64,000 bases of DNA from an uncultured Gammaproteobacteria bacterium (GCA_937992195.1 CALKKV010000040.1:27404-91403), one strand, 5' to 3'. Shown: positions 27,166 to 38,348, counted from the stretch's first letter. Numbers and translations are program-made. Notes: generated by a model not told the origin, from the letters alone.

Positions 27166-28074
27166 ATGATTAGACAGCGCACCCTGAAAAACATCATCCG
27201 CGCCACCGGTGTGGGGCTCCATACTGGCAAAAAAGTCTATTTGACTTTGCGTCCAGCACCAGTTGATACCGGAATTGTCTTTATTCGTACTGATCTCGAT
27301 ACTGAAGTTGAAGTACCTGCAAGACCTGAAAATGTAAGCGACACCCGTTTGTCGACCACGCTCGAGCGGGATGGCGTAAAAATTTCTACAGTAGAGCATT
27401 TAATGTCAGCATTCGCTGGAATTGGGATCGATAATGCATACGTTGAGCTCAGCGCGCCAGAGGTTCCAATTATGGATGGCAGTGCCGGCCCGTTTGTGTT
27501 TTTGCTGCAATCTGCGGGAATTTCTGAGCAGAAAAAGCTCAAGCAATTTATCCGTATAAAAAAACCATGTGTTGTGCAAGATGATGATAAATGGGTCAAA
27601 TTTGAACCATTTAACGGTTTTAAAGTTTCTTTCGCCATAGATTTTGATCATCCAATTCTAAAAAACTCTACGCAAAACGCGTCCGTAGATTTTTCTACTA
27701 CTTCGTTTGTAAAAGAAGTGAGTCGTGCTCGTACCTTTGGTTTTATGGATGACTTAGAAGCGCTGCGTAATGCGGGACTCGCTCAGGGTGGTAGTTTTGA
27801 TAATGCGATTGTGATGGATTCGTTTCATATTTTGAATGATGACGGATTGCGATATGAAGATGAATTTGTAAAACATAAGGTTTTAGACGCCATTGGCGAC
27901 CTTTATCTTTTGGGGCATCCACTGATTGGAGAATTTAGTGCAAATAAGTCCGGACATGCCCTGAATAACCGTCTTCTTCGTCAGCTTATTGCAGATGAAT
28001 CTGCTTGGGAATTGGTTACCTTCGAAGATGAAGCGGAAGTGCCAATTTCATTTGTCAGAAGCGTTACTGCTTAA
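27166..28074 (+). CDS. lpxC: UDP-3-O-acyl-GlcNAc deacetylase LpxC
   Basis: The zinc deacetylase that catalyses the committed step of lipid A synthesis. The 302 residues match the family. RQRTLKN and [11 protein letters not shown] are at the N-terminus, [12 protein letters not shown] supplies a zinc His, and [18 protein letters not shown] plus [10 protein letters not shown] hold further catalytic residues. The 145-base gap after ftsZ contains TAGTAT (27106-27111) at the usual distance for a separate lpxC promoter but no convincing -35, and a distant 7-base inverted repeat (CGGGCGG/CCGCCCG). Confidence 0.97.
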   Translation: MIRQRTLKNIIRATGVGLHTGKKVYLTLRPAPVDTGIVFIRTDLDTEVEVPARPENVSDTRLSTTLERDGVKISTVEHLMSAFAGIGIDNAYVELSAPEVPIMDGSAGPFVFLLQSAGISEQKKLKQFIRIKKPCVVQDDDKWVKFEPFNGFKVSFAIDFDHPILKNSTQNASVDFSTTSFVKEVSRARTFGFMDDLEALRNAGLAQGGSFDNAIVMDSFHILNDDGLRYEDEFVKHKVLDAIGDLYLLGHPLIGEFSANKSGHALNNRLLRQLIADESAWELVTFEDEAEVPISFVRSVTA

Positions 28075-28190
28075 CTGAAGGCTCCTCTTGGTATTTTTGT
28101 AACGCGCTTTAGATTGCAAAACTCAGCCACTAAAGCACAAATCCCCCTCTGGCTGTATACTGACCACTAGTCTCCTTTCCTGAATATTGC

Positions 28191-28652
28191 TCATTCCGAG
28201 TGATTCGCCTTCTTAGCTAGTCGTTTTAATGCGTCTTTCAATCCACGATGTTCGATTCGGTTTGCAGTCTGGTGAAGGTATTGGCCGTTTCGCTGTGATA
28301 GTGCGATGTTCCGTCGTTTTGGAATGGCTCTGGGTAAGATTCCAGGTCGCGCTTTGACCTCGATCTCGTTGATATTAAAGGATTCTAATTCTATTCTAAT
28401 GGCGTGCTGTTGATGGCGAAGTTCGGTCGCCCAGATTGCGGATTCCGTAAAAATAACAAGGCGGCCAGAGCGAAATAACAAAGGAAAGCTCGCGGCTGCT
28501 GCGCGCCCCGCGCATCGCCCCCATCGACGTCTAATCTCCGCCTGAATTGACTCTTCTGCTGGCGAATTCTCGGGATCTGATATTTGGCCGGCAATCTGGT
28601 TCTGTATCAACTGGCCGACCCTGTTGAACTCTTTTCGGATGTGATCTTTCAA
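28191..28652 (-). CDS. dciA: DciA-like DUF721 protein
   Basis: A 153-residue basic protein of the DUF721/DciA type, which in many bacteria is the helicase operator that helps load DnaB. The DUF721 core is visible as ASFPLLFRSGRLVIFTESAI followed by WATELRHQQHAIRIEL (about residues 55-92). The C-terminal region is basic. Its position between lpxC and secA on the reverse strand is where such genes are commonly found in gammaproteobacteria. The frame opens with TTG and no clear ribosome-binding site is visible, so the start is uncertain. Confidence 0.8.
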   Translation of the reverse strand: MKDHIRKEFNRVGQLIQNQIAGQISDPENSPAEESIQAEIRRRWGRCAGRAAAASFPLLFRSGRLVIFTESAIWATELRHQQHAIRIELESFNINEIEVKARPGILPRAIPKRRNIALSQRNGQYLHQTANRIEHRGLKDALKRLAKKANHSE

Positions 28653-28781
28653 ATTGCTGAATTGGACTTATAAATAATGAATACGGTGAGGTAAACCGCG
28701 TAATCAGAGTCTTTTACGATGCTACATGCAATTGGTCTCTGGCATAATCCAGCCTAACGCTCAAACTACCATCTTGTCTAC

Positions 28782-31514
28782 ATGCTGCAATCCGCACTTA
28801 AAAAAGTATTTGGCGATCGCAATCAGCGATTGCTCAAAAAAATGCACAAAACTGTTGATGAAATCAGTGCCCTCGAAGCCGAGTTAGAAGCACTGGATGA
28901 TAGTGGGTTACAGGAACAAACTGCACTGCTGCGTAAGCTAAGTGCCGACGGTAACTCTGAAGAACAACTATTGCCTAGGGCATTTGCGGTCGCAAGGGAG
29001 GCTTCTAAACGAACCTTAGGTTTACGTCACTATGATGTGCAGTTAATCGGGGGAATGATCCTTAATAGCGGCAAGATTGCAGAAATGAAAACAGGGGAGG
29101 GTAAAACCCTGATGGCTACCTTGCCAGCATATTTAAACGCGGTATGTGGTAAGCCGGTTCATATCGTTACGGTAAATGACTATCTTGCGAGTCGCGACGC
29201 AGAGTGGATGGGCAAGCTTTATAACTTTTTAGGCTTGACCGTAGGTGTGGTGGCGTCGGGTCAAGGTGCCGAAGCCAAGGCGGCGGCGTATCAATCTGAC
29301 ATTGTGTACGGTACGAATAATGAATTTGGATTTGACTACCTTCGGGACAACATGGCTTTTTCGGCCGAAGATCGGGCCCAAAGAGGTTTAGGGTTTGCAA
29401 TTATCGATGAGGTCGACTCTATTTTAATTGATGAAGCACGTACCCCATTGATTATTTCTGGTCCGGCCGAAGAGAGTACTGCGCTCTATCAAAAAATTAA
29501 TATGGTCGTACCTAGCCTTGTTCTTCAGACTGAAGAAGATGGGCCGGGTGATTTTAGCGTTGATGAGAAATCGAAACAGATTTCCCTCACAGAAGAAGGC
29601 CATGAAAATGCTGAAAAGCTTCTGGTAAAAGAGGGACTACTTGAAGACGGAGGGAGTTTGTATGAGCTCGGTAATATCAGCTTATTACATCATTTGGATG
29701 CGGCATTGCGCGCTCACAATATTTTCAAGAAAGACGTAGACTATATTGTTGATGGAGATCAGATTGTAATTATTGACGAATTTACCGGGCGGATGATGGC
29801 CGGTCGTCGTTGGTCAGAAGGGTTGCACCAGGCGGTTGAAGCGAAGGAAGGCGTCACTATCCAGCAGGAGAACCAAACTCTTGCTTCGATCACATTCCAG
29901 AACTACTTCCGTTTGTATGAAAAATTGGCGGGTATGACAGGAACCGCTGATACAGAAGCACCTGAATTCATACAGATTTATAGCCTTGAAGTCGTGATTT
30001 TACCGACAAACAAACCCATGGTGCGAATGGATCAGGCTGATCAGGTATTTAGGACCAATGCTGAGAAATACAATGCCATTGTTGAAGCAATCAAAGACTG
30101 CCAGTCTAGAAACCAACCGGTGCTAGTGGGTACTGCGTCTATTGATTCATCAGAATATTTATCTGCCTATCTCACTAAAGAGTCTATTTCCCACGAGGTG
30201 TTGAACGCAAAGCAGCACGAACGAGAGGCCGAGATTATTGCTGAAGCTGGTCGACCTGGAAGAGTGACCATTGCGACCAATATGGCGGGTCGAGGAACTG
30301 ATATTGTATTAGGAGGCAGTCTTGAATCAGAACTAGCAAAGCTTGAGGAAAGTGAGCATGAAAGTGCTACGGTTGCCTGGAAAGAGAGACACCAGCAGGT
30401 GTTGGATGCTGGTGGTTTACATGTTCTTGGTACTGAACGAAATGAATCGCGGCGAGTAGATAATCAGTTGCGTGGTCGTTGCGGACGGCAAGGTGATGCC
30501 GGTTCTAGCGGTTTTTACCTATCGCTCGAAGATAACTTGATGCGTATTTTTGGCTCCGATCGCATTGCAAGCCTTATGCAGAAACTAGGCATGGAAGAGG
30601 GCGAAGCGATTGAGCACCCCTGGGTTACTAAAGCAATCGAAAACGCGCAGAAAAAAGTTGAGGGACATAACTTTGATATCCGAAAGCAATTGCTTGAATA
30701 TGATGATGTCGCAAATGAACAGCGGAAAGTCATCTATGAGCAGCGCAATATGCTAATGGAGAAAGAAGACATTTCCGAATACATAAAAGATACGCGTCGC
30801 GAAACCATTCAGCAGGTCATCAGCAAAAGCATTATGCCGGGATCATTAGAAGAGCAATGGGATGTGCCAGGTCTCGAACAGGATTTGCAGCAGGAATTTG
30901 CTTTAGAGCTGCCGGTTCAGCAATGGCTTGATACCGATGATGAATTGCACGAAGAAACGTTACGCAAAAAAATCTTTGATTCCGTTGAGGAAGTAATGTC
31001 CGAGAAAGAACAAAGGATTGGCGAAGAAGGCATGCGTCACGTTGAGAAGTCTCTGATGTTAAGGATCTTAGACGAGCAGTGGAAAGAACATCTGGCGAGT
31101 ATGGACTATCTGCGTAAGGGAATTGGCTTGCGAGGTTACGCGCAGAAAAACCCTAAACAAGAATACAAACGCGAAGCCTATGCAATGTTTACTGAATTGC
31201 TGGATGACGTGAAATATACGGTATCAACAGCAATTGCACGGTTACGTATTCCAACTGAAGAGGAAATGCGAGAGCTTGAGGCGCAACAAAGGGCGCTTGC
31301 TGAAGAGCAGCAAAAAAACATGAATTTTATTCATGAAGAATCCAGCGGACATGGAGACGAGGAAGCAGAGCGTCAACAAGCCGCAGAAGCGGCAAACCAA
31401 GGTAAAAAAAGACAACAAACTGTTGTAAGACAGGGTAAAAAAGTGGGGAGGAATGATCCTTGTCCTTGTGGTTCGGGTAAAAAATATAAGCAATGTCATG
31501 GAAAACTCACCTAA
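28782..31514 (+). CDS. secA: Protein translocase ATPase SecA
   Basis: The motor that drives preproteins through SecYEG. The 910 residues carry Walker [14 protein letters not shown] near residue 103, the [15 protein letters not shown]alker B region near 208, [11 protein letters not shown] in the second nucleotide-binding fold, [19 protein letters not shown], and a C-terminal zinc finger [13 protein letters not shown] that contacts SecB and ribosomes. No secM-like leader gene precedes it; the upstream neighbour is dciA on the other strand. Confidence 0.98.
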   Translation: MLQSALKKVFGDRNQRLLKKMHKTVDEISALEAELEALDDSGLQEQTALLRKLSADGNSEEQLLPRAFAVAREASKRTLGLRHYDVQLIGGMILNSGKIAEMKTGEGKTLMATLPAYLNAVCGKPVHIVTVNDYLASRDAEWMGKLYNFLGLTVGVVASGQGAEAKAAAYQSDIVYGTNNEFGFDYLRDNMAFSAEDRAQRGLGFAIIDEVDSILIDEARTPLIISGPAEESTALYQKINMVVPSLVLQTEEDGPGDFSVDEKSKQISLTEEGHENAEKLLVKEGLLEDGGSLYELGNISLLHHLDAALRAHNIFKKDVDYIVDGDQIVIIDEFTGRMMAGRRWSEGLHQAVEAKEGVTIQQENQTLASITFQNYFRLYEKLAGMTGTADTEAPEFIQIYSLEVVILPTNKPMVRMDQADQVFRTNAEKYNAIVEAIKDCQSRNQPVLVGTASIDSSEYLSAYLTKESISHEVLNAKQHEREAEIIAEAGRPGRVTIATNMAGRGTDIVLGGSLESELAKLEESEHESATVAWKERHQQVLDAGGLHVLGTERNESRRVDNQLRGRCGRQGDAGSSGFYLSLEDNLMRIFGSDRIASLMQKLGMEEGEAIEHPWVTKAIENAQKKVEGHNFDIRKQLLEYDDVANEQRKVIYEQRNMLMEKEDISEYIKDTRRETIQQVISKSIMPGSLEEQWDVPGLEQDLQQEFALELPVQQWLDTDDELHEETLRKKIFDSVEEVMSEKEQRIGEEGMRHVEKSLMLRILDEQWKEHLASMDYLRKGIGLRGYAQKNPKQEYKREAYAMFTELLDDVKYTVSTAIARLRIPTEEEMRELEAQQRALAEEQQKNMNFIHEESSGHGDEEAERQQAAEAANQGKKRQQTVVRQGKKVGRNDPCPCGSGKKYKQCHGKLT

Positions 31515-31566
31515 CTACGGCCTAGTTCTCAAGAGATACTTTTAACCGATCATTTGGCTCTATTGA

Positions 31567-32802
31567 ATGACGCTGAAAGTATCTCCCCTAGCTCCCGAAA
31601 CCGGACTGCCTGACTTTCCGGAAATTGCTGGTATTCGATTAGCGACTGCGGCAAGCGGAGTTAAATATACGGATCGAGAAGACCTGCTTATTGTCGATCT
31701 GGATCAGGATACTGTTGCTGCAGGTGTGTTCACTCGGTCTACCGCAGCCGGAGCGCCAGTAGTTTGGAGTCGAGAATGTCTCAAACAACCGGTTGCGAGG
31801 GGATTGGTAGTCAATGCAGGTAATGCCAATGTTTTTACCGGCGAGTGTGGAGAAGCAGATGTACGAAGGATGGCGGAAAAAGCTGCCGAAGTTTTAAAGT
31901 GCAAGCCAGCTGAAATATTTGTTGCATCCACTGGGGTGATTGGAGAACCGCTGCCTGTCGAAAAAATTGTATCGAGTATGGACGAGATGGGTTCGGGGTT
32001 TGCGGCAGATAATTGGTGGCAAGCATGTCATGCAATTTTAACCACGGATACTTTTGCCAAAGGTGCTGTGAAAACGGCCTCACTGATGGGGGAATCGATT
32101 ACCATTTGTGGGATGGCGAAGGGTTCTGGAATGATCGAACCGGATATGGCGACAATGCTTGCATTTGTTTTTACCGATGCAAATATTGAAAAGTCGGTCC
32201 TTCAAAAACTGTTGGTTGAATCGAATGCGCAATCCTTCAATAAGATAACAGTTGATAGTGACACGTCTACAAGTGATACCTGTTTATTATTTGCTACCGG
32301 TAAGGCGTCGAACCGTCGAGTGGATAACGAAAAAACAGCGGATCTAACTGAATTTCGCCGGGCGCTATCTGAATTGATGCTTGATCTGGCGCTACAAGTT
32401 GTTCGTGATGGAGAAGGAGCTAGTAAGCTGATCCATGTCCGGGTAGAAGGTGCTGCGAATACTGATGATGCTGACCTGATAGCCAAAACGATCGCCAACT
32501 CTCCTTTGGTGAAAACTGCAATCGCGGGAGAGGATGCTAACTGGGGTAGGGTCGTGATGGCGGTGGGTAAGTCAGGCGTGCAATATAGGCACGAGGCGTT
32601 AGAAATTGGTTTCGGTGGCATGAAGATTACAAACAATGGAAATCGCATAGAGAATTATGATGAATCAAAGTTGACCCGTCATTTGCAAGGTAAAGAGGTG
32701 GAGATCAACGTTAATTTGGGAGAAGGGGAGGGCAGCTCTAGTGTCTGGACTTGTGATCTGACACATGGCTATATCTCGATAAATGCTGATTATCGATCCT
32801 AG
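31567..32802 (+). CDS. argJ: Glutamate N-acetyltransferase / ornithine acetyltransferase ArgJ
   Basis: An arginine-biosynthesis enzyme that transfers acetyl from N-acetylornithine to glutamate, closing the cyclic pathway. The 411-residue precursor cleaves itself before the nucleophilic Thr196 in KGSGMIEPDMATMLAF. VDSDTSTSDTCLLFATG and GEDANWGRVVMAVGKSG are further family blocks. Whether it also accepts acetyl-CoA (bifunctional) cannot be told. It follows secA by 52 bases and its stop touches the mutT frame, an arrangement known from Pseudomonas-type genomes. Confidence 0.95.
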   Translation: MTLKVSPLAPETGLPDFPEIAGIRLATAASGVKYTDREDLLIVDLDQDTVAAGVFTRSTAAGAPVVWSRECLKQPVARGLVVNAGNANVFTGECGEADVRRMAEKAAEVLKCKPAEIFVASTGVIGEPLPVEKIVSSMDEMGSGFAADNWWQACHAILTTDTFAKGAVKTASLMGESITICGMAKGSGMIEPDMATMLAFVFTDANIEKSVLQKLLVESNAQSFNKITVDSDTSTSDTCLLFATGKASNRRVDNEKTADLTEFRRALSELMLDLALQVVRDGEGASKLIHVRVEGAANTDDADLIAKTIANSPLVKTAIAGEDANWGRVVMAVGKSGVQYRHEALEIGFGGMKITNNGNRIENYDESKLTRHLQGKEVEINVNLGEGEGSSSVWTCDLTHGYISINADYRS

Positions 32803-32819
32803 TGTTGTGTGAGACAGGT

Positions 32820-33254
32820 ATGACCACATCAGCGCCAGGTGACAGGTTGTATGTAGTTGTTGGATTGTTAAAAGACCATGAGGGCAAACTGTTTGTTCAA
32901 CAACGCCGCGCTGGTACCCCAAAAGCCGGAAAATGGGAGTTTCCTGGTGGTAAGCGGGAAATTGGAGAAACGCCCGAGCAGGCGTTGGCAAGAGAGCTGC
33001 GGGAGGAGCTCGGTATACTGGTGCAATCCTGCGAACCGCTCACGGTGGTAACCTATGACTATGAACACGCCAAGGTTTGGCTAGATACCTACCTGGTTAC
33101 AGCGTTTGATCAGACACCAACTGGAAGGGAAGGGCAGGCAATCTCCTGGGTTGACGTTGGCAATCCGGCAGAGCTGGAAAAATTCGACTTTTTAGCTGCT
33201 GTTTTTCCGATTTTGGAGGTATATAGAAACTATTTATCTAAAGAGTCTTTGTAA
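32820..33254 (+). CDS. mutT: MutT-type NUDIX hydrolase (8-oxo-dGTP diphosphatase)
   Basis: Sanitises oxidised nucleotides by hydrolysing 8-oxo-dGTP. The 144 residues include a perfect Nudix box GX5EX7REUXEEXGU (KREIGETPEQALARELREEL) after KWEFPGGK, and RRAGTPKAGKWEFPGG, as in MutT. The ATG at 32820 is chosen; an in-frame GTG at 32802 overlaps the argJ stop and cannot be excluded. A secA-(argJ)-mutT order is typical. A C-terminal thiamine-phosphate-synthase-like extension found in some relatives is absent. Confidence 0.9.
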   Translation: MTTSAPGDRLYVVVGLLKDHEGKLFVQQRRAGTPKAGKWEFPGGKREIGETPEQALARELREELGILVQSCEPLTVVTYDYEHAKVWLDTYLVTAFDQTPTGREGQAISWVDVGNPAELEKFDFLAAVFPILEVYRNYLSKESL

Positions 33255-33315
33255 GTGCTTGGCGGACCGAAGACGCGTTTTAGCCCCTTCGAATAAATCT
33301 GAAAGACTGGCGCCG

Positions 33316-33912
33316 TTAATCAAACACATCGGTAAGTTGTTGGTGAACAGTATCTACTTGTTTAACTAAAGCTTCGGGTGCGCCATTGTTATTGATAATA
33401 TAGTTGGCGATTTTAAGTCGCTCTTCGTCTGAAGCTTGCGAAGCAAAGACGCGTTTAATTGATTCGCGATCCATACTTCTACTTTTTATCAGCCGTTCCA
33501 TCCGAATCTCTTGGTCGCAATCCACAACGATTACTGCATCCATCTCTTTGTGTCGTTTTGTCTCAAGTAACAGAGGAATTTCAAGGATGCAATATGGCGC
33601 TTCGACTAAAGTTGCTCGGGCATCGGATTCTTTTTTAATTAGGGGGTGTAGCAGTTGTTCAAGCCATGCCCGGCCTTCGGTATTGTGGAATACAATTTCC
33701 CCCAATTGTTGTCGGTTTAAGGTGCCGTTAGGATGAATGCACTCTTTGCCAAAATGTATTCGGATCTTATCTAAAGCCTCGGTTCCAGGTGCAGTGATCT
33801 CACGTGCGATTAAATCTGCGTCGATAATGACGATACCATGCTTAGCGAAAAGTGTTGCTACAGAAGATTTCCCAGAGCCGATACCGCCCGTTAGTCCTAC
33901 TCGTGCAGTCAT
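33316..33912 (-). CDS. coaE: Dephospho-CoA kinase CoaE
   Basis: Phosphorylates dephospho-CoA, the last step of coenzyme A synthesis. The 198-residue P-loop kinase has GLTGGIGSGKSSVATLF at the N-terminus, the DADLIAREI substrate region, the LLHPLI segment, and a lid with SRSMDRESIKRVFASQ. The ATG at 33912 shares one base with the pilD TGA. In related genomes yacG often follows coaE; only about 60 non-coding bases follow here. Confidence 0.95.
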   Translation of the reverse strand: MTARVGLTGGIGSGKSSVATLFAKHGIVIIDADLIAREITAPGTEALDKIRIHFGKECIHPNGTLNRQQLGEIVFHNTEGRAWLEQLLHPLIKKESDARATLVEAPYCILEIPLLLETKRHKEMDAVIVVDCDQEIRMERLIKSRSMDRESIKRVFASQASDEERLKIANYIINNNGAPEALVKQVDTVHQQLTDVFD

Positions 33913-34817
33913 CAAAATGCGAGAAGTTGGAAATATTTTTCAGTGATCGTATTGCCCCAAAGTAATGCAAGCCAGCCACCGAAGGCGAGGAAGGGACCAA
34001 AAGAAATTGGCTTATCACGCTTAAACTTTTTGACCAACATTAAAATTAATGCCACTACTGTTCCAGTCAAGGAGGCAAACAAGACAATCATGGGTAACAG
34101 CTCCCATCCTAGCCACGCACCAAAAGCGGCTAATAGTTTGAAGTCTCCATAGCCAAGCCCCTCTTTTCCGGTAATTCGAAAATGTACCTGAAAGATAATC
34201 CAGAAACTCATATAGCCGGCAATCGCGCCGATTACGGCGGACTCTATTGGGCTAAATGTGCCAAATAAATTGACTAGAAGGCCGAACCAAAGCAGTGGCA
34301 GAGTGATATTGTCCGGAAGCAATTGATGGTCTAGATCGATCATGGTCAAACAAATCAGAGACCAGACCAGCAACAGTGCTGCGCAGAGTTGCCAGGTTGC
34401 GCCAAAATGCATCCAAAGATGAATGCTTGAAGCAAAAGTTACTAGTTCAACCGCAGGGTAGCGCCAAGGTATTGTTTTTCGACAGAATGCGCAGCGGCCA
34501 GCGAGGAATATGAAACTGACAACCGGAATATTGTGCCACCACTTTAATGGATGTTGGCATTGAGGGCAATGAGATGCAGGGAAATTTAGATTAAAGTGAT
34601 CTGTGTTTTCGTTGCCGGTACTCACTTCGCCAGAATCAGCGGTCGATTGATCCGCATCTGAACCAAGCAATTCCCGACACTGCTGATGCCACTCCCGCAT
34701 CATCATCTGAGGGAGGCGGAGAATAACAACATTTAAGAAACTCCCGACGCAAATACCGAGGAGGCCAACCGAGACCAGCCCGCCTAAAGGATGTTGCAGG
34801 AGTTCTAAAAAGCCCAA
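33912..34817 (-). CDS. pilD: Type IV prepilin peptidase / N-methyltransferase PilD
   Basis: An inner-membrane aspartic protease that cleaves prepilin leader peptides and methylates the new N-terminus. The 301 residues contain several membrane helices, the two CxxC zinc pairs (CPQCQHPLKWW, CAFCRKTIPWRYP), and the two catalytic aspartate motifs TMIDLDHQLLPD and GYGDFKLLAAFGAWLG. The frame opens at a TTG (34817) with only a weak GGGA before it. It serves PilA-like and type II secretion pseudopilins, none of which is encoded in the window. Confidence 0.94.
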   Translation of the reverse strand: MGFLELLQHPLGGLVSVGLLGICVGSFLNVVILRLPQMMMREWHQQCRELLGSDADQSTADSGEVSTGNENTDHFNLNFPASHCPQCQHPLKWWHNIPVVSFIFLAGRCAFCRKTIPWRYPAVELVTFASSIHLWMHFGATWQLCAALLLVWSLICLTMIDLDHQLLPDNITLPLLWFGLLVNLFGTFSPIESAVIGAIAGYMSFWIIFQVHFRITGKEGLGYGDFKLLAAFGAWLGWELLPMIVLFASLTGTVVALILMLVKKFKRDKPISFGPFLAFGGWLALLWGNTITEKYFQLLAF

Positions 34818-34871
34818 TATCCCAACTTTTTACTTAAACCAAGAAACCAGGTTGCCAGGGGTGACAGCTTT

Positions 34872-36095
34872 CTAGAAAACAGCACCAAGCTTGAATATTG
34901 GAAGATACATAGCAATGACTATGGTACCTACAATAATACCCAAAACGATGATAAGTAATGGTTCGATCAAGCTGCTGATAACTGCTACGGCGTTATCCAC
35001 CTCATTCTCAAAGAACTCGGCCACTTTGCCTAGCATCGTCTCCAGCTCGCCGGCTTCTTCACCGGTGGTAACCATCTGCAGCATCATGCCTGGAAATAAT
35101 TTGGTTTCGGCCATTGAGCTTTCGAGCGTGCGACCAGTTGAAACTTCTCTTCGTACGTGCAGTATTCCGTCTCGATATACTCGATTTCCCGCAGCGTTGG
35201 CCACCGTCTCCAAGGAATCGACGAGGGGTATTCCTGCGCCAAACATAATCGCAAGCGTTCTGGATATACGGGCAATCACCGCTTTTCGAATAATCGGGCC
35301 AAACACAGGGAATTTAAGAATGACACGGTCTAAGAAGTGCTGCATCTTGGTCGACCGTTTATAACTGTATACGAATAAATAGGACACAATCATGGCAACA
35401 GCCAGATAGATATACCAACTCTCCTGCAACGAGTGCGATAAGCCAACTACCCATTTGGTCAACGAGGGAAGGTCAGCACCGAAATCAGAGAATAAGGACT
35501 CAAACTCCGGAATTACAACAATCAAAAGAACAGCAACGATGACAATTGCAACGATGATTACAAGAGCCGGGTAGAACAGCGCAGATTTCACCTTACTTTT
35601 GATATTCTCAATTTTCTCGAGATATCCGGCAATATTATTCATCAGGTTATCTAGCGTACCCGATTCTTCCCCTACGGAAACCAGACTGGTATACAACCTA
35701 TTAAAGTGTTGAGGGTGCTTTTTCAGTGAGACGCTAAGATTCGTGCCCGCTTCGACATCCCCTCTGATTTTATTTAAAAGAGATTTCACAGCCGGATTGT
35801 CGTGCCCTGTTGCAATACCGCGAAGTGACTGTGCTATGGGAATACCTGCTTCAATCATCGTGGCGAGCTGCCGTGTCGTAAAAACGATGTCTTTTACTTT
35901 AACGGTTTGGCCAAAGCTGAGACCCGAGCTGGTCTTTCGTAGCTTCTTAACCTTGATACCCTGTCTACGCAATAACAAACGTGCAGCTTGTATATTGGTA
36001 GCTTCGATTTCCCCAGATGCCTTTCGTTTGCCTTTATCAAGTCCTGACCAAGTAAAGGATATAGGCTCGTTCTTTTTCGATTTCGCTTTTGCCAT
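34872..36095 (-). CDS. pilC: Type IV pilus inner-membrane platform protein PilC
   Basis: The platform protein on which PilB and PilT act to add or remove pilins. The 407 residues comprise two GspF-like cytoplasmic domains and three transmembrane helices (near 170-215, 225-245 and 380-402). Family motifs include TRQLATMIEAGIPIAQSLRG, VSVGEESGTLDNLM, and the repeat MVTTGEEAGELETMLGKV. It begins 5 bases after the pilB stop. Confidence 0.95.
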   Translation of the reverse strand: MAKAKSKKNEPISFTWSGLDKGKRKASGEIEATNIQAARLLLRRQGIKVKKLRKTSSGLSFGQTVKVKDIVFTTRQLATMIEAGIPIAQSLRGIATGHDNPAVKSLLNKIRGDVEAGTNLSVSLKKHPQHFNRLYTSLVSVGEESGTLDNLMNNIAGYLEKIENIKSKVKSALFYPALVIIVAIVIVAVLLIVVIPEFESLFSDFGADLPSLTKWVVGLSHSLQESWYIYLAVAMIVSYLFVYSYKRSTKMQHFLDRVILKFPVFGPIIRKAVIARISRTLAIMFGAGIPLVDSLETVANAAGNRVYRDGILHVRREVSTGRTLESSMAETKLFPGMMLQMVTTGEEAGELETMLGKVAEFFENEVDNAVAVISSLIEPLLIIVLGIIVGTIVIAMYLPIFKLGAVF

Positions 36096-36100
36096 AACGT

Positions 36101-37837
36101 CTAATTAGCGGTTACGCGTTCAACTTCTTCAATGGATGTAATTCCAGCCGCGACTTTTTTCAAACCGGACTCTCTCATGGTTGGGATATTTTCTTTTCTT
36201 GCCTGCCTATCAATCTCCAGTGTTGAGCTGTTCAACATGATTAGCTCAGAGATAGTAGTGCTTATAGGCATGACTTCATAAATCCCGGTTCGACCACGAT
36301 ATCCCCCAGTGCAGCCGGAACATCCCACTGCGCCAAATATTTCCAGATTGCTGACTTCATCCTCTTTGAAACCAAGATCAAGGAGAACTTCATCCTTTAG
36401 CTCGACGGGTTCTTTGCAAGAATCACAAAGTCTTCTCACTAATCGCTGTGCTATTACAAGACTAACAGATGACGCAATATTAAATGGCTGAATGCCCATA
36501 TTTGCCAATCGGGTAATTGTGGCTGCAGCATCATTAGTGTGGAGTGTCGATAGAACAAGGTGTCCGGTTTGTGACGCCTTAACCGCAATTTCTGCTGTTT
36601 CCAGGTCCCGGATCTCACCAATCATAACAATATCCGGATCCTGTCTTAAAAATGCGCGGAGTACTGTTCCGAAAGTCAATCCGATACGTTCATTCACGTT
36701 AACCTGGTTAATGCCGTTCACATTTATCTCCACCGGGTCTTCCACGCTGGAGATGTTTCTTTCAACTGTATTAAGTACACTGAGGGCCGAATATAGCGAT
36801 ACGGTTTTACCACTACCTGTCGGACCGGTTACCAAAATCATTCCATGAGGTTGTTCAGAGGCTTCTTTATAAAGCTGCAGCTGCTCAGGCTCCATGCCGA
36901 TTGTGTCTAGAGCAAGATTTGCCGAAGAAGTATCAAGAACACGAATAACCATCTTTTCACCAAAAAGAGTGGGCATGGTGCTGACTCGAAAGTCGATAGT
37001 TCTAGAGCGCGAAAACTGAATTTTCATTCTGCCGTCTTGAGGCAATCTCCGCTCCGCAATGTCGAGCTGTGACAGTATTTTTAGGCGAGCAATAATTTTA
37101 TGAATTAACCCTTTTGGAGGGTTGATCGCATCATGCAAAACGCCGTCAATACGAAAGCGAATGCGGGTGATATGTTCGTATGGCTCTATATGAATATCCG
37201 AAGCACTTTTGCGAATTGCATCCTGAATAATTTTATTTACAAATCGGACGATTGGGGTATCGATTTTTAGATCTGTCCCTGCGTCACCTTCTTCAATCTC
37301 ACTCTCAAGCTCGAGCTCGTTAAAGCCTTCCTCATTGACGATATCGGAGAGAGAGACACCAGAATCTTTATCCAGAACAGTTTCGAGGACTTGCGCTAAT
37401 TTTCTTGGATCTAGCAGAACGAGGCTAATTGACAATCCGGTGTTGAACTTAACTTCGTCTAACGCTGTTGTATTGCCTGGATCACCGACTCCGAGGTAAA
37501 GCCGCGTATCTCGTACGTAAAGGGGCAGGATGTAGTGCTTTTCCATCAAATTAGCAGGCACTACATCTACAGGTGAGAGTTCAGTATTCATCGAATCAAC
37601 ATCCATCATGGGGATGCCGTATTCTTCGGACATGATTTCACATGCCTTGGTGATCGGCACAGCGTTTTGTTCGACGCATTGCAGAAAAAATGATCGATTT
37701 GATGCCAGCGCTACTTTATTGATTTCATGCGCTGCGGCCTTTGTCAAAAGACCTTTCTTCACCATTTTGGACGCGACTCCAGTCAGGGAAATCGATCCAC
37801 CTGCTGCACCGTCGTCACTTATATTTGCTTCTGCCAT
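36101..37837 (-). CDS. pilB: Type IV pilus assembly ATPase PilB
   Basis: The hexameric ATPase that powers pilus extension. The 578 residues have an N-terminal MshEN/GSPII_E domain, then the motor core: Walker A GPTGSGKTVSLYSAL, Asp box, Walker B RQDPDIVMIGEIRDLETAE, His box TGHLVLSTLHTNDAAA, and a tetracysteine zinc site (CDSC and CSGC) near the C-terminus. pilA is normally divergent from pilB; here the upstream region has no pilin gene. Confidence 0.96.
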   Translation of the reverse strand: MAEANISDDGAAGGSISLTGVASKMVKKGLLTKAAAHEINKVALASNRSFFLQCVEQNAVPITKACEIMSEEYGIPMMDVDSMNTELSPVDVVPANLMEKHYILPLYVRDTRLYLGVGDPGNTTALDEVKFNTGLSISLVLLDPRKLAQVLETVLDKDSGVSLSDIVNEEGFNELELESEIEEGDAGTDLKIDTPIVRFVNKIIQDAIRKSASDIHIEPYEHITRIRFRIDGVLHDAINPPKGLIHKIIARLKILSQLDIAERRLPQDGRMKIQFSRSRTIDFRVSTMPTLFGEKMVIRVLDTSSANLALDTIGMEPEQLQLYKEASEQPHGMILVTGPTGSGKTVSLYSALSVLNTVERNISSVEDPVEINVNGINQVNVNERIGLTFGTVLRAFLRQDPDIVMIGEIRDLETAEIAVKASQTGHLVLSTLHTNDAAATITRLANMGIQPFNIASSVSLVIAQRLVRRLCDSCKEPVELKDEVLLDLGFKEDEVSNLEIFGAVGCSGCTGGYRGRTGIYEVMPISTTISELIMLNSSTLEIDRQARKENIPTMRESGLKKVAAGITSIEEVERVTAN

Positions 37838-38320
37838 CTAAATTTATACCTTCTCGAGATCTGTTGCTTTGAGCCCGATTTTTATATGTCTGTAAATAGT
37901 GATTCCGGGCATTGTGCTGCTCTCCAACAATATTCTCATACGATTCTCCTGAGAGGCGCGTTTTAACACAGTTTATTGCGTAAAGGCCAAAAACCTAGTA
38001 AAATACTCAGGAATTGATAGAGTAAAAATACTTTCTCTTCTAATAATCATCCAGTCTCTGGTTGGAAGCTCGTTTTGTGTTGCTTTAAACCCGATTTATT
38101 ACTCGCAGAACAATCAAATTATTCTGTTTTGGTTGACTCTTATTTCTCAAACCTTAACTTTTGTATCCTGACGCTACCCTGACTAAACCGCGGTAATTCG
38201 CATCATGAAGTTTCAGATGAGTAAGAGAATTTATTTTATTTAGACCCTAAATTATATGTGACTTTGACTGAAATTTACGTTTCTCAGCTTCAATTTCTTT
38301 AAGTATCTTAACTAATAAAT

Positions 38321-38348
38321 TTGACTCAAGCTTTACCCAAACAATAAT
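38321..38348 (+). promoter_or_regulatory. Candidate promoter of the iscR-suf operon
   Basis: TTGACT (38321-38326) and AATAAT (38343-38348) are separated by 16 bases; each matches 5 of 6 consensus positions. Initiation would fall near 38355, giving a leader of about 158 bases before iscR. No clear type 1 IscR palindrome was recognised around it. This is a prediction from sequence only. Confidence 0.4.

Noticed and set aside
28653..28781. A secM-like secretion monitor gene ahead of secA
   Set aside because: The gap is only 129 bases and has no arrest-type peptide. The neighbouring reading frame is DciA on the opposite strand.
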